From: Candidatus Acidiferrales bacterium
GTDB taxonomy: Bacteria; Acidobacteriota; Terriglobia; Acidiferrales; UBA7541
Direction of reading: 5' to 3'
NCBI GenBank assembly: GCA_030037775.1
Contig: JASHQB010000006.1
Coordinates: forward strand, 1 to 32,902
Length of the DNA: 32,902 bases
Shown here: positions 8,318-15,995 of the stretch, in pieces
How positions within the stretch are numbered: position 1 is the stretch's first letter
How the letters are laid out: every line of letters begins with the position of its first letter
The notes under the pieces: model-generated
Seen by the model: only the letters and a program-made list of their open reading frames with translations
Told to the model about the DNA's origin: nothing
Databases searched by the model: none
Program-made: the position numbers and the translations under genes

Positions 8318-8323
8318 TAGAAT
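8318..8323 (+). promoter_or_regulatory. Putative -10 element upstream of the sigma-factor gene
   Basis: TAGAAT ends 9 nt before the ATG at 8333. A weak -35 candidate TTTAAG lies at 8295-8300 with a 17-nt spacer. A transcript from here would start within a few bases of the start codon. The 122-nt gap after the ZIP gene (8202-8323) shows nothing else I can name. Confidence 0.4.
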
Positions 8324-8332
8324 GTGGAGGCT

Positions 8333-8941
8333 ATGGCCAGGTCCGACGTCCAACTTATGCTGGACGTGAAGGCGGGGGACGAACTGTCCTTCGAGCTGCT
8401 GCTGAAGAAGTATCGGACGCCGCTGGTCAATTTCCTCTACAGAATGGTGAAGGATCAGGCCGCGGCGGAAGACCTCGCGCAGGAAGTTTTCCTCCGTGTG
8501 TACCGCGCGCGCAAGGAGTATTCTCCGAGCGCGAAGTTCACCACGTGGCTTTTCCGCATCGCCACGAACCTGGCGCTGAACGCCATTCGCGACGGCCGGT
8601 ACCGTCAAATGCAAATCTCTATCGATGCGCCGCGAGACGAAGATGAGCCGGTGATCGAAATCGCTGCTCAGGAAACCCGGGCGGATGACCGCCTCATCGA
8701 GCGCGAGCGCAACGAAATGATTCGCGGCGCGATTCTGGCTTTGCCGGAAAAACAGCGTGTGGCCGTGATTTTGCACAAGTATGAAGAGATGGATTACGGA
8801 CAAATTGGAAGAATTCTAGGCTGTTCGGAGAGCGCGCTCAAGTCGCTGCTCTTTCGCGCCTATGAAACCTTGCGGGTGCAGTTGGCATTGCTGGTCGCGA
8901 GGCCGGCGGCGCAGCCTGCAGGGGAGGGGAAGCAATCATGA
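8333..8941 (+). CDS. ECF-type RNA polymerase sigma factor
   Basis: A sigma-70 family factor of about 202 residues containing only regions 2 and 4, the ECF arrangement. Region 2 includes FLYRMVKDQAAAEDLAQEVF and FTTWLFRIATNLALN; region 4 includes LPEKQRVAVILHKYEEMDY then the helix-turn-helix YGQIGRILGCSESALKSL. The start could be GTG at 8324, three codons earlier; I prefer the ATG because the GGAGG at 8326-8330 overlaps the region between the two and a -10-like hexamer lies just before. The stop overlaps the ATG of the zinc-finger anti-sigma gene (ATGA), so production of the pair is translationally coupled. Its target promoters are not evident in the window. Confidence 0.93.
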   Translation: MARSDVQLMLDVKAGDELSFELLLKKYRTPLVNFLYRMVKDQAAAEDLAQEVFLRVYRARKEYSPSAKFTTWLFRIATNLALNAIRDGRYRQMQISIDAPRDEDEPVIEIAAQETRADDRLIERERNEMIRGAILALPEKQRVAVILHKYEEMDYGQIGRILGCSESALKSLLFRAYETLRVQLALLVARPAAQPAGEGKQS

Positions 8942-9456
8942 ATTGCGAAAAGGTGTCGAATTCGTTGATCAGTTATCTGGATGGCCGCGCCAGCGCGGAA
9001 GAGCGCAGCGGCGTAGAGGAGCATTTGAAGTCGTGCGCCGCCTGCCGCGAGCGAGCCGACGAGTTTCGTCGGCTGTGGGACGTGATGGCCGAGGTGCCTG
9101 CGGTAGAGCCCTCATTTGCCTTCGATGCGCGGCTGCGCCAGCGCATCGCAGCCACGGTGCGCCCGAAGCTCTGGACATGGCTGGTGCCGTCGCCGCGCTT
9201 GGCCGCCGCAGTGGTCGCGCTGGTGGGGTTGTCGATTTTCGTCTCGATGCAGCCGAACAAGCCGGTTGTAGTAGGGAATTCCGCGCCGAACAGCGAAGAG
9301 CAGTTCCGCATGATCAAGGATCTGGGCGTGCTCGAGAATTATGACGTGCTCAGCAACTTCGACGCGCTCTCGGACCTGCCTGGAGTGCAGGCAACACCGG
9401 AGCAGCCGGAACAGCAAAAGCCGGATGAACCCGGCTCTGGAAACGGAGAGAGCTAG
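8938..9456 (+). CDS. Membrane-anchored zinc-finger anti-sigma factor
   Basis: A 172-residue protein with an N-terminal zf-HC2/ZAS domain: Cys3 and H29-x3-C33-x2-C36, the zinc ligands of anti-sigma factors that clamp ECF sigma factors. A single transmembrane helix at about 87-104 (LAAAVVALVGLSIFV) places the C-terminal 65 residues outside the cytoplasm. That part is acidic with LGVLENYDVLSNFDALSDL and a Pro/Gln/Glu-rich end. The DNA shows a strong GGGGAGGGG ribosome site inside the sigma gene and a 4-nt ATGA overlap. Signals sensed outside the membrane would release the sigma factor; the signal cannot be told from sequence. Confidence 0.9.
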   Translation: MNCEKVSNSLISYLDGRASAEERSGVEEHLKSCAACRERADEFRRLWDVMAEVPAVEPSFAFDARLRQRIAATVRPKLWTWLVPSPRLAAAVVALVGLSIFVSMQPNKPVVVGNSAPNSEEQFRMIKDLGVLENYDVLSNFDALSDLPGVQATPEQPEQQKPDEPGSGNGES

Positions 9457-9479
9457 AGGCCAAGCGCTAAACGGGACAC

Positions 9480-10109
9480 ATGAAGAAGCTTTTCCAATCC
9501 GCATGCGCCGTAGCCGCGCTCATGGCGGCGCTCACCACAGCCCATGCTGCGCCTGTGCAGAGGTACTTTGCGGCCCAGCAGAAGCAAGGTCCGCGCGCGC
9601 AAGCCCGCCAGGCGCAGCGCCAGCAGAAACAAGCGCAGAAGCTCCAGAACAAGCCGGCCGTTCGCTCGATGATGGGCCTCCCGCCGAAATGGGTCGATAA
9701 GCTGAGGGACATGTCCCCGGAAGAACAACAGCGCTTTATGCGCAATAACGCGCGCTTTCAAAGCTTGCCGCCGCAGCGCCAAGAGCAAATCCGGCGCACC
9801 TTGCAACGCTGGAATCAGATGACCCCGGAGCAGCGCGATGCCATGCGCAACCGGGAACAGGTCCTGGAAAGAATGTCGCCGGAAGAGCAGCAGGAAATCG
9901 TGAGAGACCTGTTGCCACGCTGGAAGAACTTGCCGCAAGAGCGCCGAGAGCTTCTGAACGGCCGGCTTCGCGTCCTGCGCGGCATGACCCCGCAACAGCG
10001 CCAGCAGGCCCTGCAGGATCCGCAATTCATGCGCGGGCTGGACGACAACGAGCAGGACCTGCTTCGCAAGATGACCAACCTGCGCGAGGGACCTGGTCCT
10101 GGGCAATAA
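9480..10109 (+). CDS. Secreted DUF3106 protein with helical repeats
   Basis: A 209-residue protein with a signal peptide ending near AHA at 22-24. After a Gln/Arg/Ala-rich stretch (about 28-62) come repeated helical units of about 22-24 residues carrying the recurring words MSPEEQQ, LPPQRQ, MTPEQR, MSPEEQQ, LPQERR and MTPQQRQ. This is the DUF3106 pattern, common in Acidobacteriota and some Proteobacteria; function unknown. The spacing recalls periplasmic helical sensors such as CpxP/CnrX-type proteins with LTPEQ motifs, but homology is not claimed. It lies 23 nt after the anti-sigma stop, so it belongs to the sigma operon and could be its periplasmic input. A GGGA ribosome site precedes the ATG. 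Confidence 0.8.
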   Translation: MKKLFQSACAVAALMAALTTAHAAPVQRYFAAQQKQGPRAQARQAQRQQKQAQKLQNKPAVRSMMGLPPKWVDKLRDMSPEEQQRFMRNNARFQSLPPQRQEQIRRTLQRWNQMTPEQRDAMRNREQVLERMSPEEQQEIVRDLLPRWKNLPQERRELLNGRLRVLRGMTPQQRQQALQDPQFMRGLDDNEQDLLRKMTNLREGPGPGQ

Positions 10110-10278
10110 TTGTTCCGTTCCGGACGCACATTGCATCAAGCTCGCCCTCCTTCGTAACGCATACGGCACAAATTTAATTTTCAGCGGAAGCTTTGACCTA
10201 GTGCTAGAGCGCCCATCTCTTCGCCCACACTACATATAGTGGTTTCAAGAGCAAGCGGCCACATCGCAAGTCGCGTGC

Positions 10279-10308
10279 CGCGCGGAAAATAATTTACTTT
10301 TTCGCGCG
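10279..10308. other. 11-bp hairpin just upstream of the mraZ promoter
   Basis: CGCGCGGAAAA (10279-10289) pairs with TTTTTCGCGCG (10298-10308) over 11 positions, one of them G-U, around an 8-nt loop TAATTTAC. It ends 7 nt before the -35. It may act as a terminator for the upstream DUF3106 operon or as a protein-binding palindrome. The T-run is inside the stem, not after it, so it is not a textbook terminator. The rest of 10110-10278 holds only a small palindrome (CACTA/TAGTG at 10228-10241) and no gene. Confidence 0.45.
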
Positions 10309-10315
10309 ATTCCTC

Positions 10316-10343
10316 TTGACAAGAAAAGAAGTGCGCATACAAT
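10316..10343 (+). promoter_or_regulatory. Sigma-70 type promoter of the dcw cluster
   Basis: TTGACA (10316-10321, perfect -35) and TACAAT (10338-10343, 5 of 6 for -10) are separated by 16 nt. Transcription would start near 10350, leaving an untranslated leader of about 80 nt before mraZ. The MraZ-type boxes begin 12 nt after the -10, overlapping the expected start site, which fits repression by MraZ. Confidence 0.8.
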
Positions 10344-10354
10344 CGTGCGCCAAG

Positions 10355-10379
10355 TGGGAAAAAGTGGTAGGAAGTGGTC
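10355..10379 (+). promoter_or_regulatory. mraZ: Three MraZ-binding boxes in 10-nt direct repeat
   Basis: TGGGA (10355-10359), TGGTA (10365-10369) and TGGTC (10375-10379) follow one another at exactly 10-nt spacing, each preceded by AG. Known MraZ operators are TGGGN repeats separated by 5 nt in front of mraZ. The first box fits exactly; the other two carry T instead of G at the fourth position. One turn of DNA between boxes suits the ring-shaped MraZ oligomer. Confidence 0.75.
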
Positions 10380-10430
10380 AGGGCGAAATGAGCTGGGAAT
10401 TACCGAACAGCCGATTGTACAAGGCCGGAA

Positions 10431-10868
10431 ATGCTGCGGGGAAGCCATCTAGCAACTGTAGACGAGAAAGGGCGCATGAAGGTGCCCGCGGATTTTCTCG
10501 CCGAGTTGCGCCGACTGGGCAAGAAGTTCTACGTGACCAGCGAGAATGGCGATCGCGCGCGCGTTTATCCCATGAAAGTGTGGGAGGAAATCGAAAGGAA
10601 ACTGGCCAAACTTTCTTCACACAATCCGGCCAAGCAGAAATTCCTGGCGCGCACGAACTACTTCGGGCAGGTGGTCGCGCTTGACGGCCAGGGACGCATT
10701 TTGATCCCGCCGGTGCTTCGGGATGCGGCGGAGATGAAGGGTGAGGTCACGGTAAGCGCGCAGTTGACGTATCTGGAAGTCTGGAACCACACGCGCTTCC
10801 TGGAGCAGTTGAAGAGCAATCCGATCACCGTGGAAGACGAGAAGGCTCTGGATACGATAGGCATTTAG
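10431..10868 (+). CDS. mraZ: Transcriptional regulator MraZ
   Basis: A 145-residue protein made of two AbrB/SpoVT-like swapped-hairpin domains. Each has the conserved DxxxR: D11-EKG-R15 in DEKGRMKVPADF and D85-GQG-R89 in DGQGRILIPPVL. MraZ forms ring oligomers that bind TGGGN repeats upstream of its own gene and tune the dcw operon. Length is typical (about 143-152). It is the first gene of the cluster and lies directly behind its likely operator. The ribosome site is weak (GGCCGGAA before the ATG). rsmH follows after 9 nt, as is standard. Confidence 0.96.
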   Translation: MLRGSHLATVDEKGRMKVPADFLAELRRLGKKFYVTSENGDRARVYPMKVWEEIERKLAKLSSHNPAKQKFLARTNYFGQVVALDGQGRILIPPVLRDAAEMKGEVTVSAQLTYLEVWNHTRFLEQLKSNPITVEDEKALDTIGI

Positions 10869-10877
10869 GTTCTGAGC

Positions 10878-11789
10878 GTGCTGCACACGCCGGTCTTGGC
10901 CGAAGCGATCGTGGAGTGGCTGCGGGTCAAGCCGGAGGGAACATACGTCGATGCCACGGTAGGCACTGGCGGGCACGCTCTGGGGATCCTGCAGCGGCTG
11001 ACGGCCGGACGCTTCGTAGGGATGGATCGTGACCCACAGGCGCTGGCTATCGCGCGGGGCCGGCTGAAGCAATTCGAAAGGCAGGTAACGCTGGTGCACA
11101 CGGATTTTTCGAAGATTGCGGACGTAGTCGACGACTTGAAGCTGCCGAAACTGGACGGCGTTATTGCCGATTTGGGCGTTTCATCGCTGGAACTCGATAC
11201 TCCGGAGCGTGGATTTTCCTTCCGCTGGGGCGGACCGCTCGATATGCGCATGAATCCCGATTATCCGTTCGTGGCGGAAGAGATTGTGAATCATTGGCCG
11301 GAAACTCAACTGGCCGACGTGCTCTACAAATTCGGAGAAGAACACGAATCACGCAAGATCGCCAGGGCGATTGTACGGGCGCGGCCCATCCGCGACACCG
11401 AACACCTGGCAACGGTTGTGGCAGGGGCCCGAAAAGCAAGGGGAAGGCAGAGACTGCATCCCGCGACAAAAACGTTTCTGGCGCTGCGGATAGCGGTGAA
11501 TCGAGAGTTGGAGGAACTCGGGCAGTTTCTTTCTAGGACCCCCGCCACTTTATCTTCGGGAGCGAGATGGGCGATTTTGAGTTACCACTCGCTCGAAGAT
11601 CGCATGGTCAAGCGCGCTTTTCAGGAGCTTGCGCGGACCGGCGATTTCACGATTCTGACAAGAAAAGTCGTCCAGGCCAGTGAAGAAGAAGTGCGCAGCA
11701 ACCCGCGTGCGCGAAGCGCGAAGTTGCGCGTGATTGAGAAACACGGTTGGAACCCTGAGGAAGAGAAAGAGAAAAGGAAAGCATCATGA
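10878..11789 (+). CDS. rsmH: 16S rRNA (cytosine(1402)-N4)-methyltransferase RsmH
   Basis: A 303-residue SAM-dependent methyltransferase (older name MraW) that N4-methylates C1402 of 16S rRNA in the decoding centre. It begins HTPVLAEAIVEWL, the family start, followed by the SAM loop VDATVGTGGHA at 24-34, then DLGVSSLELD and RGFSFRWGGPLDMRM, and the late motif WAILSYHSLEDRMVKRAF. The start is GTG at 10878, 9 nt after the mraZ stop. The stop overlaps the ftsL ATG. Full length with no missing motif. Confidence 0.97.
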   Translation: MLHTPVLAEAIVEWLRVKPEGTYVDATVGTGGHALGILQRLTAGRFVGMDRDPQALAIARGRLKQFERQVTLVHTDFSKIADVVDDLKLPKLDGVIADLGVSSLELDTPERGFSFRWGGPLDMRMNPDYPFVAEEIVNHWPETQLADVLYKFGEEHESRKIARAIVRARPIRDTEHLATVVAGARKARGRQRLHPATKTFLALRIAVNRELEELGQFLSRTPATLSSGARWAILSYHSLEDRMVKRAFQELARTGDFTILTRKVVQASEEEVRSNPRARSAKLRVIEKHGWNPEEEKEKRKAS

Positions 11790-12172
11790 CTGAATTTTAT
11801 ACTTCCAAGCGCATCGATAACTCGCGGCTGTCGCGGTCGGTGGCATCGCGGTGGCGCGAATATGCGCGGCGCATGGCCTGGGCGGGGGTGCTGGCATCCT
11901 GTGCGCTGCTCTATACCTGGCAGCACTTTCAAGACATCCAATTGCGCTATCAGCTCGAGGATCTCAAATCGCGGCAGAGTCAGGCGATGGAGTTGAATCA
12001 ACAGCTTCATCTGGAAGCGGCCTCGCTGACCTCCCCGATGCGCGTCGATGCCATTGCGCGCCAGCAGCTCGGAATGACCGTCTCGGTTCCGGCGCAGTAC
12101 CTTCCGACGGCGGATGTTCCTCGCGTTGCTTACTTGGCGCAGCGCGTGCCGACCCTGTCGGCGCAGCCATGA
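11786..12172 (+). CDS. ftsL: Cell division protein FtsL
   Basis: A 128-residue bitopic membrane protein: basic cytoplasmic N-terminus (SRWREYARR), one transmembrane helix at about 30-48, then a coiled-coil stretch (about 50-78, LRYQLEDLKSRQSQAMEL) and the conserved PMRVDAIARQQLGM close to the end. FtsL works with FtsB and FtsQ to activate FtsWI at the septum. Identification rests on this architecture plus position between rsmH and ftsI. The ATG overlaps the rsmH stop (ATGA) and is preceded by AAAAGGAAAG. Sequence is weakly conserved in the family, so the name depends partly on context. Confidence 0.88.
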   Translation: MTEFYTSKRIDNSRLSRSVASRWREYARRMAWAGVLASCALLYTWQHFQDIQLRYQLEDLKSRQSQAMELNQQLHLEAASLTSPMRVDAIARQQLGMTVSVPAQYLPTADVPRVAYLAQRVPTLSAQP

Positions 12173-12201
12173 AACCGCGAAGCTTATTGCTTTGGGCATA
12201 G
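12169..12201 (+). other. 10-codon mini-ORF in frame with ftsI
   Basis: An ATG overlapping the ftsL stop (ATGA) opens MKPRSLLLWA then TAG. It is in the same frame as ftsI, whose first usable start (GTG 12229) lies 27 nt after the TAG. The stretch between can fold into competing hairpins: CCGCC (12214-12218) with GGCGG (12223-12227), or GGGCGG (12207-12212) with CCGCCC (12214-12219). It may be a coupling leader ORF or the ancestral ftsI start. Confidence 0.35.
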
Positions 12202-12228
12202 GAGTCGGGCGGACCGCCCAAAGGCGGC

Positions 12229-14352
12229 GTGACGCAGCGGAACGCCGCATTGCGGAATGAAAAGCATTTTCGATTTGGGCCGGAGTCCATGGCGCAAAGC
12301 AGTTCCCGTCTCCGTTTGTTGGTAGTTTTTGGCCTTGCATTGGTTTGGATGTTGGCAGTTGTCGCCCGCCTGAGTTACCTCCAGTTATTCCGCTATCGCG
12401 AGTATCTCGAACGCGCCACTCGCCAGCAGGAGCGAATCATCGAAGTGAGCCCGATGCGCGGGCCGATTTATGACCGCAATGGCCGCGAGTTAGCGATGAG
12501 TATTCCGGTGGATTCCTGCTTCGCGGACCCGGCGGAAATCACCGACCCCGAGATGGTCGCGCGGCTACTCGCGCACGTGTTGGGAATGCGGGCGGACGAG
12601 ATCCAGCAGAAGCTAGCGGAGTCGCGCTCTTTCGTTTGGATTGCGAGGAAAATCACGCCCGAACAGGCCGCGCGCATCCAGGCCCTCAATCTGCGTGGAA
12701 TTTACTTCCAGAAAGAAAACAAGCGCTTCTATCCGGAGCACGCCCTTGCCGCAGCGGTGCTTGGCTATGTCGACATGGATGAGCACGGCCTGGGTGGCGT
12801 CGAGTATTCCCTTGACAAGGAAATCCGTGGACGTCCGGGCCGCATCCTGGTGCTGGCAGACGCTCGCCGCCAGTACTTGGACCGCAGTAGCGAGACGCCG
12901 TCGGACAGTGGCGATACCGTCATTCTCACGATCGATCAGACAATTCAATACATCGTCGAAAAAGCGCTCGCCGACGGGCTGGCCAGAACTCATGCCAAAG
13001 GCGGCTCGGTGGTCGTGCAGGATCCAAACACCGGTCAATTGCTAGCGGTGGCCAATTGGCCGACCTTCGACCCCAACAATGCGCACGCCTATCCGCCCGA
13101 TGATTTCATCGACCGCGCCGTTTCATCCGCCTACGAGCCTGGGTCAATCTTTAAAACGATTCTGTTTTCTTCCGCGTTTCAAGAGGGCGTCGTTCAGCCG
13201 AATCAGATCGTTGATTGCCAGATGGGCTCCATTGTCGTGGCGGGTCGGTTGATTCACGACCACAAGCCGTATGGCCTGTTGTCGGTTGCCCAAATTCTAG
13301 AGGACTCCAGCGATGTGGGCTCTATCAAGATTGCGCTGCGTTTGGGAGCGCCAAAATATTATCAGTACATTCGCACCTACGGTTTTGGCCAGCTAACGGG
13401 CATCGAGTTGCCCGGTGAGAACCGCGGATTAGTGCGACCGCTGGACGAATGGACGGCCACGTCGGTGGGTTACATCGCCATCGGGCAGGAGGTCAGCGTC
13501 ACGCCGGTGCAAATGATTTCCGCGGAGTCGGCGATCGCCAACGGCGGAACGCTCCGCAAACCGCAGGTGGTCCGCCAAGTGCTGCGTGGCGGCCAGTTGG
13601 TGATGCAAGGCAATGCCGATCCTCGACGCGTCATCGATGAAGGCACGGCCGCCACTATGCGCAACGTCATGCAACAGGTCATTCTCGTCGGCACGGGCAA
13701 GGGATTTGCGCAGCCTGTCGGTTACACGGCGGGAGGCAAAACCGGCACAGCGCAGAAGATCGACCCTGCGACGGGCCGGTATTCCAAGACTGAATACAAC
13801 GCATCGTTCATAGGATTTGCGCCGATCAACAATCCTGCCGTGACGGTTCTCGTGAATCTCGATTCGCCCATCGGCGGGCACGAAGGTAATGCCACTGCCG
13901 GCCCGATCTTCAAGCAAATTGTTGAACAGGTGCTCGCCTATCTCAATGTTCCCCATGACGCGCCGGAGGTGCCCACTCTCGAGAGGGCGTCGCTGCGCAA
14001 GAAACCACGCGCGCCTGCGGACCTGAATCTTGCGCCGCGCGCGAAGCGCAGCGTTGGCTCTGACGCCTCGGTTGAAACCGCTGGAACAACGATCGGCGCG
14101 ACCGTGCCGATTTCATCGACGGTAGCGATTGCCGAGGGCCAGGCGGTGACTGTTCCGCGTTTGACCGGCCGAAGCGTGCGCGCCGTCATCGAAGCATGCT
14201 CGCGCCTTGGATTGACACCTATTCTTGTCGGCGATGGAGTTGCGCTGGATCAGAGTCCGGACGCCGGAACGAAAGTTTTGCCGGGGGCCAAGATCATCGT
14301 CCATTTTGGGCGCAGTGCTGACGCTTCCGGCACATCGCCAAGCAACAATTGA
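12229..14352 (+). CDS. ftsI: Septal transpeptidase FtsI (class B PBP) with C-terminal PASTA domain
   Basis: A 707-residue class B penicillin-binding protein that cross-links septal peptidoglycan with FtsW. One transmembrane helix at about 30-50, PBP dimerisation domain with RGPIYDRNGRELA at 77-89, then the transpeptidase: SxxK with S306 and K309 (EPGSIFKT), second motif at S360-S361-D362 (EDSSDVG, aspartate where asparagine is usual), and KTG at 504-506. A single PASTA domain fills the last 60 residues (VPRLTGRSV to KIIVHFGR), a feature of Gram-positive PBP2x/SpoVD-type enzymes and also seen outside them. The start is uncertain: GTG 12229 with AAAGG just before, or ATG 12289 (MAQSSSRLRL) with GGAG 3 nt away. 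murE follows within 20 nt. Confidence 0.95.
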   Translation: MTQRNAALRNEKHFRFGPESMAQSSSRLRLLVVFGLALVWMLAVVARLSYLQLFRYREYLERATRQQERIIEVSPMRGPIYDRNGRELAMSIPVDSCFADPAEITDPEMVARLLAHVLGMRADEIQQKLAESRSFVWIARKITPEQAARIQALNLRGIYFQKENKRFYPEHALAAAVLGYVDMDEHGLGGVEYSLDKEIRGRPGRILVLADARRQYLDRSSETPSDSGDTVILTIDQTIQYIVEKALADGLARTHAKGGSVVVQDPNTGQLLAVANWPTFDPNNAHAYPPDDFIDRAVSSAYEPGSIFKTILFSSAFQEGVVQPNQIVDCQMGSIVVAGRLIHDHKPYGLLSVAQILEDSSDVGSIKIALRLGAPKYYQYIRTYGFGQLTGIELPGENRGLVRPLDEWTATSVGYIAIGQEVSVTPVQMISAESAIANGGTLRKPQVVRQVLRGGQLVMQGNADPRRVIDEGTAATMRNVMQQVILVGTGKGFAQPVGYTAGGKTGTAQKIDPATGRYSKTEYNASFIGFAPINNPAVTVLVNLDSPIGGHEGNATAGPIFKQIVEQVLAYLNVPHDAPEVPTLERASLRKKPRAPADLNLAPRAKRSVGSDASVETAGTTIGATVPISSTVAIAEGQAVTVPRLTGRSVRAVIEACSRLGLTPILVGDGVALDQSPDAGTKVLPGAKIIVHFGRSADASGTSPSNN

Positions 14353-14372
14353 TAGGGCCAAAGGGATCACAT

Positions 14373-15926
14373 TTGAGCGGCAGCGGAAAGTCCGAGCCGA
14401 ACGTTGGAGGCGCGGCAGTCGCAGAGCAGACCATGAAATTGGCGGACTTGTTTACTGGCGCGGAAATCGCCGCGATTCGCGGTTCGAACGAAATCGAGGT
14501 TCGTTCCATCACCTATGACAGCAGAAGAGTGAGGCCCGGCGCATTGTTCTTCGCATTGAAAGGCGAAAAAGAGGACGGCATCAAGTACCTTGCCAGCGCC
14601 CTCGAGCGCGGCGCCATAGCCATCGCCAGCGAAGCGCCGCGGAGCACGCAAGTGCCTAGCCAAATTGCCTGGGTGCAGATCCAACCTGGCGCGCAGCGCC
14701 GCGCGCTGGCAACGGCTTCCGCAAATTTCTACGGCCGTCCCGGGAGAGCTTTGAAGCTTGTCGGTGTTACCGGAACGAATGGAAAGACCACGACAACCTA
14801 TCTGGTCGATTCAATTCTGCGTGCGGGCGGAGCGCGTACGGGGCTGATCGGCACCATCGGCGCGCGTACGCCGCGCGGACGCCGTGAAGCCGTTAATACC
14901 ACTCCCGAATCGCTCGAGTTGCAGCAGATGTTCGCGGAAGTGCGGGACGAGAACGGCAAAGCTGTCGTGATGGAAACAAGCTCTCACGCGCTGGCCATGG
15001 ACCGCCTTTGGGGTTGCCATTTTGCCGCGGCTGTCTTCACGAATTTGACGCGCGATCACCTCGATTATCACAAGTCCTTCGAAGAATACTTCGCGGCCAA
15101 GCGCCGCTTGTTCGAGGGTACCGGCGCAGGCCCCGCGGACGTCGGCGTCGTAAACGCCGACGATCCTTATGGAAAACAGCTCGAAGGAATTGCCCTGCGC
15201 ACTTTTACCTATGGCCTGAAAAATGGCGCACAGATCAAGGCACAGAAATATCCGCTGGCCTTTTCCGGCTTGGAATTCACAGCGCAAACGCCCGTCGGAA
15301 AAATCGAAGTGCAGTCTCGGCTGGTCGGAAAAATCAACGTGTACAACGTCCTCGCGGCTATCGGCGCGGGAATCGCCCTCGACGTAAATAGCGCCGCCAT
15401 CGAACGGGGCATCCGTGACCTGGAAAGCGTTCCCGGAAGGTTCGAGCGCATCGCCGCGGGCCAACCTTTCTTGGTGATCGTGGATTACGCGCACACCGAC
15501 GACGCGCTGCGCAATCTGATTTCGACCGCGCGCGAATTGTCCGTGAACAACCGCATCATCACGCTCTTTGGCGCGGGCGGCGATCGCGACCGCACCAAGC
15601 GCCCGCTCATGGGCGAAGCCGCCGGAACCTTGAGCGACACCGTGGTTTTGACCAGCGACAATCCCCGCAGCGAAGATCCCCTGCGCATCATCAACGATGT
15701 GCTGGTCGGCCTGCAAAAAACCGGCGCGAAATACTTCGTCGAGGCGGACCGCCAGAAGGCCATCGAGATTGCCGTGAATGAAGCCAAGCCTGGGGACATT
15801 GTTTTGCTTGCCGGCAAGGGACATGAAACGTACCAGGTTCTTCGTGACGGGCCCGTCGAGTTTGACGATCGCGAAGTCGCTCGCCGCGTCCTGCGGGGAC
15901 ACGGCTACGGCGTGACGAACAATTGA
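14373..15926 (+). CDS. murE: UDP-MurNAc-tripeptide synthetase MurE (meso-DAP adding)
   Basis: Mur ligase adding the third residue to UDP-MurNAc-L-Ala-D-Glu. ATP loop TGTNGKTTTT encoded near 14768, central-domain motifs TNLTRDHLDYH and NADDP, and DNPR at 15657-15668, which marks meso-diaminopimelate specificity rather than lysine. A final KGHE motif is also present. The start is unclear: TTG 14349 overlapping the ftsI stop, TTG 14373 with a good AAGGGA site 6 nt away (chosen), or ATG 14433 (MKLADLF), where family similarity begins but no ribosome site is seen. Length of about 517 residues is slightly above the usual 490-500 because of the uncertain N-terminus. Expression is likely coupled to ftsI. 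Confidence 0.95.
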   Translation: MSGSGKSEPNVGGAAVAEQTMKLADLFTGAEIAAIRGSNEIEVRSITYDSRRVRPGALFFALKGEKEDGIKYLASALERGAIAIASEAPRSTQVPSQIAWVQIQPGAQRRALATASANFYGRPGRALKLVGVTGTNGKTTTTYLVDSILRAGGARTGLIGTIGARTPRGRREAVNTTPESLELQQMFAEVRDENGKAVVMETSSHALAMDRLWGCHFAAAVFTNLTRDHLDYHKSFEEYFAAKRRLFEGTGAGPADVGVVNADDPYGKQLEGIALRTFTYGLKNGAQIKAQKYPLAFSGLEFTAQTPVGKIEVQSRLVGKINVYNVLAAIGAGIALDVNSAAIERGIRDLESVPGRFERIAAGQPFLVIVDYAHTDDALRNLISTARELSVNNRIITLFGAGGDRDRTKRPLMGEAAGTLSDTVVLTSDNPRSEDPLRIINDVLVGLQKTGAKYFVEADRQKAIEIAVNEAKPGDIVLLAGKGHETYQVLRDGPVEFDDREVARRVLRGHGYGVTNN

Positions 15927-15995
15927 AGGAAGAATTGAAATAGAGTTTTGGAAGGTTTACTGGGAAACGGTGACCTCCAGCTCTGTGGAGAAGCG

